A stretch of DNA of 9,462 nt from JBCBTJ01 sp964597685 (GTDB taxonomy: Bacteria; Pseudomonadota; Alphaproteobacteria; Caulobacterales; Hyphomonadaceae). Of this stretch, positions 1 through 4,939 are shown piece after piece. The translations under genes were made by a program, and so were the position numbers. The stretch spans positions 1 to 9,462 of the forward strand of contig CAZQZC010000101.1 of assembly GCA_964597685.1 (NCBI GenBank), written 5' to 3'. Below the pieces are notes generated by a model. That model saw nothing but the letters and a program-made list of their open reading frames with translations, was not told the DNA's origin and ran no database searches. Numbering within the stretch: the first letter of the stretch is position 1; the number at the start of each line of letters is the position of its first letter.

Positions 1-47
1 ACAACGGTTTTCGAGACCGCCCCGTTCGACCACTCCGGCACCTCTCC
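1..47 (-). tRNA. tRNA-Ser (anticodon CGA), 5' part only
   Basis: Read on the minus strand, bases 47 down to 1 give the 5' end of a serine tRNA. The 7-base acceptor strand GGAGAGG (47-41) is followed by TG, then a D arm with the typical AGTGGTCGAA segment. The anticodon arm is GCGGT / CTCGAAA / ACCGT (bases 20-4), with one G-U pair at the base of the stem. The loop places anticodon CGA at bases 13-11, after the invariant T, so this tRNA reads UCG. The long variable arm, T arm and 3' acceptor strand lie beyond the left edge. It is divergent from rplU. The identification rests on the visible half and on similarity to bacterial tRNA-Ser. Confidence 0.9.
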
Positions 48-60
48 GCGGGGAGGGCGT

Positions 61-89
61 GAGATACAAGCCGCGCTCGCCGGCTGCAA
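61..89 (-). promoter_or_regulatory. Possible promoter of the tRNA-Ser gene
   Basis: On the minus strand, TTGCAG (89-84) and TATCTC (66-61) are 17 bases apart, as sigma-70-type -35 and -10 boxes would be. The -10 box ends 13 bases before the first tRNA base, which gives a short 5' leader as is usual for tRNA genes. The -10 box is a weak match (three of six consensus bases), so this is inference from position and spacing. Confidence 0.35.
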
Positions 90-113
90 GCCCCGCATTG
101 CGCCTTCAGGGGT

Positions 114-142
114 TTGACTCGCACGGGCTTTCATGGTTCTAC
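114..142 (+). promoter_or_regulatory. Possible promoter of rplU-rpmA
   Basis: TTGACT (114-119) is a good -35 element in the spacer between the divergent tRNA and rplU. The best -10 position 17 bases on is TTCTAC (137-142), a poor match to TATAAT. The -35 overlaps a GANTC site (116-120), the CcrM methylation target in alphaproteobacteria. Transcription starting near 149 would leave a leader of about 60 bases before rplU. The -35 is convincing and the -10 is not. Confidence 0.4.
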
Positions 143-211
143 GCGCGCTCGCCTCGGCGGCCACCGCCTCCGGGGCCTTTTCTATTCACCCTCGCTGGAA
201 GGAACACCGTG

Positions 212-883
212 ATGTTCGCGGTCATCAAAACAGGCGGAAAACAATACAAAGTCGCCGAAAACGATGAAATCGTCGTCGAAAAGCTGGCTGGCGAGTCGGG
301 CGATCAAATCGTGTTTGAAGATGTCTTGATGCTCGGCCGCGACGCCGGGGTCGACGTCGGCGCGCCCTTTGTGGCCGGCGCCAGCGTCGTCGGCGAGGTG
401 GCGGAACAGCGCAAGGGCGAGAAGGTTTTGATCTTCAAGAAACGCCAGCGTTCGACCTACCGCCGCAAGAATGGCCACCGCCAGCTAGAGACGGTGGTGA
501 AGATCACCTCGATCCTGGCCGACGGCGCGAAACCGGCTGCGAAAAAGAAAGCCGCGCCGAAGCCGAAAAAGGTCGACGAGACGGCGCAAGAGGCCAAGGC
601 CGCAGAGGCGCCCGCCAAAGCGAAGGCGCCCGAGGCCAAACCCGCTGAAAAAGCTGCGCCGAAGGCCGAACCCGCCGCGGCGGCCGACGATCTCACCAAG
701 ATGAAGGGTCTCGGCAAGGTCATGGCCGAGAAACTGACCGGCGCCGGCGTGACGACCTTCGCTCAGATCGCCGCCATGGACGAGGCCGCAATCGCTGACC
801 TTGAAGACAAGATCGGCGCGGCCGGGAAATTCGCCAAGAATGAGTGGGTGGCCCAAGCCAAGGACCTGGCGGAAAACAGCTAA
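212..883 (+). CDS. rplU: 50S ribosomal protein L21 with C-terminal extension
   Basis: Ribosomal protein L21 binds 23S rRNA in the large subunit. Residues 1-103 are the L21 domain, opening MFAVIKTGGKQYKV and carrying the basic KKRQRSTYRRKNGHRQ segment (76-91). The ATG at 212 is chosen because L21 begins exactly there and AAGGA (199-203) lies upstream; the frame stays open back to 59 but that part has no L21 character. The 223-residue product is about twice the length of a minimal L21. Residues about 107-158 form a Lys/Ala/Pro/Glu-rich, probably disordered linker. Residues about 160-223 form a helical domain with KMKGLGKVMAEKL and TTFAQIAAMD, resembling helix-hairpin-helix repeats. This tail is known in alphaproteobacterial L21 proteins; its role is not established here. 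rpmA follows after 41 bases. Confidence 0.96.
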   Translation: MFAVIKTGGKQYKVAENDEIVVEKLAGESGDQIVFEDVLMLGRDAGVDVGAPFVAGASVVGEVAEQRKGEKVLIFKKRQRSTYRRKNGHRQLETVVKITSILADGAKPAAKKKAAPKPKKVDETAQEAKAAEAPAKAKAPEAKPAEKAAPKAEPAAAADDLTKMKGLGKVMAEKLTGAGVTTFAQIAAMDEAAIADLEDKIGAAGKFAKNEWVAQAKDLAENS

Positions 884-924
884 TTCGGGCATAAGCGCCC
901 TAGACGCGTAGAAGGAGCGGCCAG

Positions 925-1194
925 ATGGCCCATAAAAAATCCGGCGGCTCGTCCCGCAACGGCCGCGACTCAGAGAGCAAACGCCTCGGCGTGAAGAAGT
1001 ATGGCGGCGAGCACGTCGCGCCGGGCAACATCATCATCCGCCAACGCGGCACGCAGACCTATCCCGGCAAAAATGTCGGCATGGGCAAGGACCATACGCT
1101 GTTCGCCCTGGTCGAAGGCAAGGTTCAATTCACGCGGAAGCGCGGCGACCGGAAATACGTCTCGGTCACGCCGCTTCTCGACGCGGCGGAATAG
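925..1194 (+). CDS. rpmA: 50S ribosomal protein L27
   Basis: Ribosomal protein L27 sits near the peptidyl-transferase centre of the 50S subunit, where its flexible N-terminus contacts tRNA. The 89-residue product has normal family length. It opens MAHKKSGGSSRNGRDS and continues with RLGVKKYGGE, PGNIIIRQRGT and GKNVGMGKDHTLFAL, which are the conserved L27 blocks. It lacks the cleavable N-terminal extension found in Firmicutes. A good ribosome-binding site (AAGGAG, 912-917) precedes the ATG. It follows rplU by 41 bases, the standard pairing, and an intrinsic terminator lies about 50 bases after the stop. Confidence 0.98.
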   Translation: MAHKKSGGSSRNGRDSESKRLGVKKYGGEHVAPGNIIIRQRGTQTYPGKNVGMGKDHTLFALVEGKVQFTRKRGDRKYVSVTPLLDAAE

Positions 1195-1208
1195 CGGCCA
1201 GTCAGCAC

Positions 1209-1228
1209 GGGCCGCGGGAGAGCGGCCC
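1209..1228 (+). other. GC-rich hairpin after rpmA
   Basis: A perfect 7-bp inverted repeat, GGGCCGC (1209-1215) and GCGGCCC (1222-1228), encloses a 6-base loop, GGGAGA. There is no T-run after it, so it is not a terminator on its own. Lying between the rpmA stop and the terminator, it could protect the 3' end of the ribosomal mRNA or slow the polymerase. The structure is seen directly; the role is inferred. Confidence 0.5.
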
Positions 1229-1246
1229 GATCCGATAGGATCACGC

Positions 1247-1275
1247 AAGGGGGGCGGGCCGCGCCTCCCTTTTTT
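1247..1275 (+). terminator. Intrinsic terminator of rplU-rpmA
   Basis: AAGGGGGGCG (1247-1256) pairs with CGCCTCCCTT (1262-1271) over 10 bp with one G-U pair, around the loop GGCCG. The six-T run at 1270-1275 follows directly. This is a textbook rho-independent terminator. It separates the ribosomal protein genes from the acetyltransferase gene, whose ATG is 43 bases further on and which must depend on read-through or its own promoter. Confidence 0.88.
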
Positions 1276-1278
1276 GTT

Positions 1279-1312
1279 CGCCTCCCTATGACCCTTGTTT
1301 TGGGGGAGGGGG
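1279..1312 (+). promoter_or_regulatory. Ribosome-binding site of the GNAT gene inside a possible hairpin
   Basis: CCTCCC (1281-1286) is complementary to GGGAGG (1304-1309), the ribosome-binding site of the GNAT gene, with a 17-base loop. CGCCTCCCT occurs twice, at 1262-1270 (in the terminator stem) and at 1279-1287, so terminator and ribosome-binding site could compete for pairing partners. The complementarity is seen directly; any regulation is inference. Confidence 0.4.
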
Positions 1313-1317
1313 ACGCC

Positions 1318-1836
1318 ATGACAGCCATCTTGACGACGGACCGCTTGAGATTGCGCCCAGCGCGCCTCGACGACGCATCCTGGATCACGCACGCAGTCAA
1401 CGATCCCGGCGTCTATGAGCGGGTGGCGCGCATCGCACCTGGGCAGACCGAAGCGGCGGCGCGCGCCTTCCTCAAGACGGCGACCGAAGGCGCGCTCGTT
1501 GGCGAAGATCTCGTCTTTGCGGTCGAGATGAAGGCGGCTCCGGTCGGCATGGTCGGCGCCCATCGCAGCGGCGAGGCGGCGCCCTTTGAGATCGGCTATT
1601 GGCTCGCCCGACCGGCCTGGGGTCGCGGCGTTGCAACGGAGGCTGCGGCCGGGCTAAAGGCCTGGCTCCGCGGCGCGTTTGGAATTCGCTGCCTGGTCTC
1701 AGGTTATTTCGCCGACAATCCGGCCTCGGGGCGCGTGCTGCGAAAGCTTGGCTTCCTGCCGTCCGGGCGCGGGCCTGTCCATTGCGCGGGCCGCGGGCGC
1801 CAGGTGGACCACGTCTACATGTCTTGGCTCGCCTGA
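1318..1836 (+). CDS. GNAT-family N-acetyltransferase (RimJ/RimL type)
   Basis: This is a 172-residue acetyl-CoA-dependent acetyltransferase of the GNAT superfamily. The N-terminus TTDRLRLRPARLDD is typical of the RimJ/RimL-like subgroup. Residues 92-109 (IGYWLARPAWGRGVATEA) carry the acetyl-CoA pyrophosphate-binding loop, and DNPASGRVLRKLGF (133-146) is the matching C-terminal motif. The substrate cannot be read from sequence; it could be a protein N-terminus, an amino acid or a small amine. An in-frame ATG at 1288 is rejected because only pyrimidines precede it, whereas the ATG at 1318 follows a purine-rich ribosome-binding site (GGAGGGGG, 1305-1312). A GNAT gene at this place, between rpmA and obgE, is a conserved alphaproteobacterial arrangement. 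Here the neighbour on the right is a convergent minus-strand gene instead of obgE. Confidence 0.88.
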   Translation: MTAILTTDRLRLRPARLDDASWITHAVNDPGVYERVARIAPGQTEAAARAFLKTATEGALVGEDLVFAVEMKAAPVGMVGAHRSGEAAPFEIGYWLARPAWGRGVATEAAAGLKAWLRGAFGIRCLVSGYFADNPASGRVLRKLGFLPSGRGPVHCAGRGRQVDHVYMSWLA

Positions 1837-1923
1837 GATGGCGGGGGTAAGGCGGGGGGCGGCGAGCGCGGCCGTGTCGGATCGCGCCGCGTGGGCGCCC
1901 AGTTTCCGCGGACCTGTGTCTGG

Positions 1924-2847
1924 CTATCCGTCCGCGGCGTCCAGCGCGGCGCGCAGAGGCTTTGGGTCATAGAACGATCGCCGTGCGTGACGCGCCAATT
2001 GTCGCTCCAAATCGGACGCCCGGGCGAGCCAGGCCCCAAACGCATCGGCGTCGTCCGCCTTGGCGAGAGCGGCGCTCTCATCGACCAGCGCGGATCGGAT
2101 CTCTTCTTGCGGAAAGCGTTCATGCAGCCGGCCGAGCGCCAAGCGCGCCGTGCGCTGCATCATCGTCGCGGTTGCTTGGTCGCCGGCGGCCTCGGCGTCT
2201 TGGGCGAAGCCTGCGGCGGCGAGGGCGTCCTCGAAATCGTCGCGCCAAGTTATGGCCTCCGCCGCGTCTCCGCACGCCCCAGCATCGATGGCGGCGAGAT
2301 AGGCGCCCAAGCCGGCCAGGACGGCGTCGCTCGGCGCCTTGGCCTCAAATTCCTCGATGACTTGTGCGCGGACGAACTGGGCCGCGTCGTCGGCCGTCGC
2401 GGTTTTCAGAAAGTCGCGATCCGCTTCGTCGCCTAGATCGGGGATTTTGACCGGATTGACCGTTTCATCGGCGCGGTCAGGGCCGAAAAAGCCCGACGTC
2501 ACATCCGCTGTGCCGGGCGCGCCCGATAGGCCTGGAAAAACAAAATCGGGATTGCCGCGGCCGTTCCGATGGCAGCTGGCGCAAGACAGGCCGGCGCGGG
2601 CGGCCTGACCGCCGAGCAGGGCGGAGCTCCCGAAGGCCAGCTCTCCCAGCCTGACGCGCCGCGCGGCGCTCGGATCGGCGGGCGTCTTCACGCAGCCGGC
2701 GGGCGCTTTGGTGAGCGCCGCGACGGGGTCCGCGCCCTCGGCCAGCCAGCGCAACTCATTGAAGTCCGCAGGGCCTGCGGCGACATCGCGCGCGCAGGCC
2801 CCGACGGCCAGGAGTGTGGCGATTAGGAGCGCGCGGCGTCGATCCAT
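1924..2847 (-). CDS. Putative single-haem c-type cytochrome lipoprotein, cytochrome c peroxidase-like
   Basis: A 307-residue protein. Residues 1-18 are a basic start and hydrophobic stretch ending in a lipobox-like VGAC, so Cys18 is probably lipidated and the protein membrane-anchored, facing the periplasm. Residues 66-93 hold LGELAF, LLGGQAARAG and the haem-binding CASCH (Cys89, Cys92, His93), followed by NGRGNPDFVFPGLSG. This layout recalls the N-terminal haem domain of the cytochrome c peroxidase/MauG group, but there is only one CxxCH and no second haem domain. The C-terminal part (about 150-307) is Ala-rich, apparently helical, with no motif I recognise. Enzyme activity is unproven; an electron carrier or structural role is equally possible. 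The start is set by GAGGAG 8 bases upstream and by the signal sequence. It overlaps the end of the upstream TPR gene by 25 bp, so the two are probably co-transcribed. Confidence 0.75.
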   Translation of the reverse strand: MDRRRALLIATLLAVGACARDVAAGPADFNELRWLAEGADPVAALTKAPAGCVKTPADPSAARRVRLGELAFGSSALLGGQAARAGLSCASCHRNGRGNPDFVFPGLSGAPGTADVTSGFFGPDRADETVNPVKIPDLGDEADRDFLKTATADDAAQFVRAQVIEEFEAKAPSDAVLAGLGAYLAAIDAGACGDAAEAITWRDDFEDALAAAGFAQDAEAAGDQATATMMQRTARLALGRLHERFPQEEIRSALVDESAALAKADDADAFGAWLARASDLERQLARHARRSFYDPKPLRAALDAADG

Positions 2848-3752
2848 GCGCGCAGCTCCTCGGCCTCCACGCACCCAAAGGCGCAGGCGGCTTCGACCTT
2901 GGCGAGTTGGCGCTCGGCCGCATCGATGTCGCCGAGCTCCACAAAGTACTCGCCGAGATATTCGTTCGCGCCGACATGGTCGGGGCTGATCGACAGGGCG
3001 GCGGTGTAGAATGCGATGGCCTGGTCGTATTCGCCGCGCTTGCGATTGGCGAAGCCTTGATAGGTCAGGACGTCGGGATGGGGTCCGAAGGCGTGCGCCG
3101 CAACATTCAGTTCGGCCAGCGCGTCGTCGTAACGCTCTAGATTCACGAGACGGATCGCTTCGATGTACGCCGCATCGCCGGCCTCCCAATTGGCGGCGAG
3201 GTCCAGGTTGGGCGCCAGGCTGGACGTCTCGACGGTTCCGGACAGGGCGGCGGCCAGGGTGTCGTACGCCTGGTCGATGACGGCCGCCTCAGCGCAGGTT
3301 TCTGCGCAAGCCGCTTTACGCGCCTCCAGCTCAGCCAATTGCTCCTGAGCGTCTTCGGGCTTGCCGCGATTCACCATGGCGACGCCCATCCGGGCGCGGG
3401 CGTCGTGGAGGTCGGGATTGTATCTGATCGCCTTTCTGAAGGCGCGCCCGGCCGCGCGCCACTCTTCTTGGCCTTCGTGGGCGAGGCCCAACATGTAATG
3501 GGCGTTGGCGTTGTCCTTCGCGCCCCGCGTCGCGTCCTTGAGCTGGCGCTCTGCGCCTTTGTAGTCGCCGGCGCGCAGAAGCCGGACGCCTTCGCGATAG
3601 GCGACGGCCGGATCGATCCGCTCCGCCGACGCGCTGGGGTTCGAGCCCCATCCGCCGCCTGTCGAGCCGCCTCCGCCTCCGCCGGACGCAAGCGCCGGGG
3701 CGGCAAGTGAAAGTCCTAAGGCGGCGAAACCCAAGAGTGATGACCGGTTCAT
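2823..3752 (-). CDS. Exported tetratricopeptide-repeat protein with two CxxxC motifs
   Basis: A 309-residue protein with a signal peptide (1-22, cleavage after APALA) and then a Gly-rich segment (24-35). Two blocks of helical TPR repeats follow, about 49-140 and 192-285. Clear units are YREGVRLLRAGDYKGAERQL, the block containing YMLGLAHEGQEEWRAAGRAF and the block containing YQGFANRKRGEYDQAIAFYT. Each block ends in a similar tail, AACAxxCxEA: Cys149/Cys153 and Cys290/Cys294. TPR domains bind protein partners, so this is probably a periplasmic scaffold or adaptor; the partner is unknown. The ATG at 3752 is chosen because GGAG (3762-3759) is 6 bases upstream; an in-frame TTG at 3764 would place that site inside the gene. 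The next gene, the haem lipoprotein, begins 25 bp before this one ends, suggesting a shared function at the cell envelope. Confidence 0.85.
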   Translation of the reverse strand: MNRSSLLGFAALGLSLAAPALASGGGGGGSTGGGWGSNPSASAERIDPAVAYREGVRLLRAGDYKGAERQLKDATRGAKDNANAHYMLGLAHEGQEEWRAAGRAFRKAIRYNPDLHDARARMGVAMVNRGKPEDAQEQLAELEARKAACAETCAEAAVIDQAYDTLAAALSGTVETSSLAPNLDLAANWEAGDAAYIEAIRLVNLERYDDALAELNVAAHAFGPHPDVLTYQGFANRKRGEYDQAIAFYTAALSISPDHVGANEYLGEYFVELGDIDAAERQLAKVEAACAFGCVEAEELRAWIDAARS

Positions 3753-3853
3753 ACGAATCTCCAAAAAAAGCGATTGGCTCCCCTGCGGACCTAGGCTTAG
3801 CGCGCCCTTGGCAAAGCTTCGCGGGCTTCGCAGATTCGTGATCGCTGCGTGAC

Positions 3854-3869
3854 CGTCTGTTGACAGACG
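3854..3869. repeat. Inverted repeat over the obgE -35 box, possible operator
   Basis: CGTCTGT (3854-3860) and ACAGACG (3863-3869) are perfect 7-bp arms around a 2-base centre. The dyad covers the TTGACA box upstream of obgE. A second, overlapping dyad pairs GACAG (3862-3866) with CTGTC (3871-3875). The position would let a dimeric regulator block the promoter. No known operator consensus is matched with confidence. Confidence 0.45.
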
Positions 3870-3886
3870 CCTGTCGCGCTTATCAT
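3860..3886 (+). promoter_or_regulatory. Probable promoter of the obgE-rsfS operon
   Basis: TTGACA (3860-3865) matches the -35 consensus fully and TATCAT (3881-3886) matches the -10 consensus in five of six bases. The 15-base spacer is shorter than the usual 17. The -10 ends 6 bases before the obgE ATG (3893), so transcription would start at or next to the start codon and the mRNA would be leaderless. That fits the lack of any ribosome-binding site upstream of obgE. The rest of the spacer (3765-3853) shows no clear promoter for the divergent TPR gene; it holds a GANTC site at 3833-3837. Confidence 0.5.
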
Positions 3887-3892
3887 TCGCCC

Positions 3893-4939
3893 ATGAAATT
3901 CCTTGATCAGTGCAAGATCTTTATCGCCTCAGGCGCGGGCGGGGATGGCTGCGTCTCCTTTCGGCGAGAGAAGTACGTCGCCTATGGCGGACCCGACGGC
4001 GGCGACGGCGGTCGGGGCGGCGACGTCTGGGTCGAGGCGGTCGAGAGCCTGAACACGCTGATCGACTTCCGCTACAAGCAACATTTCAAGGCGCCGCGCG
4101 GGACCCATGGCATGGGCAAGGACCGCACCGGGGCCTCCGGCGACGCGTTGGTGCTTAAAGTTCCTGTCGGCACGCAGATATTCGAGGACGACCGGGAAAC
4201 GCTGATCACCGACCTGACGGAGGTCGGCCAGCGGGTGTTGCTCGCCGTGGGCGGCTCGGGCGGCTGGGGCAATGCGCGGTTTAAGTCCTCGGTGAACCAG
4301 GCTCCGCGCCGGGCGAATAAAGGGCTTGAGGGCGAAGAGCGCTGGATCTGGCTGCGGCTGAAGCTGATCGCCGACGCGGGTCTGATCGGCCTGCCCAATG
4401 CGGGCAAGAGCACGTTCTTGTCCGTCGTCTCGGCGGCGAAGCCCAAAATCGCCGATTATCCCTTTACGACATTGTCGCCGGGTTTGGGCGTGGTCGACCT
4501 GGGCGCCGGGTCGCGTTTCGTCCTGGCCGACATTCCGGGCCTGATCGAGGGCGCAGCCGACGGCGCTGGGCTCGGCACGCGTTTTCTGGGTCATGTCGAA
4601 CGCTGCAAGGTGCTCCTGCACCTCGTCGACGCGACGCAGGAGAACGTCGCCGACGCCTACAAAACGATCCGGACGGAGCTCGTCGAATATGGCGCAGACC
4701 TCGCCGACAAGCCGGAGATCTTGGCGCTCAACAAGGTCGACGCGCTGACCGCTGAGGAGATTGAAACCAAGGCCGGGCAGCTTGAGGCCGAAAGCGGGCA
4801 GACGCCGCTGCGCCTGTCGGGTGTTGCAGGCGTCGGCGTGAAAGCGGCGCTCGGCCTGATCGCGCGAGAGCTGGATCTGCAGATCGACGAGGCTGGCGGC
4901 CAAGATGGCTCCGAAGCCTGGAGCCCGGTCGAAGGATGA
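3893..4939 (+). CDS. obgE: Obg-family GTPase (ObgE/CgtA)
   Basis: ObgE is a usually essential GTPase that binds the 50S subunit, acting in ribosome assembly, stringent response and cell-cycle control. The 348-residue product has normal length. Residues 1-157 form the Gly-rich Obg fold (GAGGDGC, YGGPDGGDGGRGGDVW). The GTPase domain follows with G1 GLPNAGKS (166-173), G2 region YPFTT with Thr193, G3 DIPGL (213-217), G4 NKVD (280-283) and G5 around Ser309. The short tail after about 330 is acidic, as in other proteobacterial Obg proteins. The ATG at 3893 is chosen because MKFLDQCKIF is the standard Obg N-terminus. No ribosome-binding site precedes it, so initiation may be leaderless. Its stop overlaps the proB start as ATGA. 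Confidence 0.97.
   Translation: MKFLDQCKIFIASGAGGDGCVSFRREKYVAYGGPDGGDGGRGGDVWVEAVESLNTLIDFRYKQHFKAPRGTHGMGKDRTGASGDALVLKVPVGTQIFEDDRETLITDLTEVGQRVLLAVGGSGGWGNARFKSSVNQAPRRANKGLEGEERWIWLRLKLIADAGLIGLPNAGKSTFLSVVSAAKPKIADYPFTTLSPGLGVVDLGAGSRFVLADIPGLIEGAADGAGLGTRFLGHVERCKVLLHLVDATQENVADAYKTIRTELVEYGADLADKPEILALNKVDALTAEEIETKAGQLEAESGQTPLRLSGVAGVGVKAALGLIARELDLQIDEAGGQDGSEAWSPVEG

Noticed and set aside
59..211. Upstream extension of the rplU frame to 59
   Set aside because: The 51 extra residues are not L21-like, the stretch holds the promoter region, and a good ribosome-binding site precedes the ATG at 212 where L21 normally begins.
143..211. Leader structure or attenuator before rplU
   Set aside because: Only a short GGCGG/CCGCC hairpin (156-160 with 164-168) is visible. 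It is too small, and too likely by chance in GC-rich DNA, to call a regulatory leader.
530..685. Low-complexity repeat tract in rplU as a DNA repeat
   Set aside because: The repetition reflects Lys/Ala/Pro codons of the protein linker; no exact tandem unit is kept at the DNA level.
1837..1923. Terminator between the convergent GNAT and haem lipoprotein genes
   Set aside because: There is a perfect palindrome, TGGGCGCCCA (1892-1901), between CCGCG and CGCGG arms, but no T-run on either strand, so I do not call an intrinsic terminator.
1891..2436. Plus-strand open frame opposite the haem lipoprotein gene
   Set aside because: The minus-strand frame has a lipobox, CxxCH and a ribosome-binding site, while this frame has no motif and covers only part of the gene.
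2848..3189. N-terminal extension of the haem lipoprotein frame
   Set aside because: The extension lies inside the TPR gene in another frame and is Arg-rich without motifs. The start at 2847 has a good ribosome-binding site and a signal sequence.
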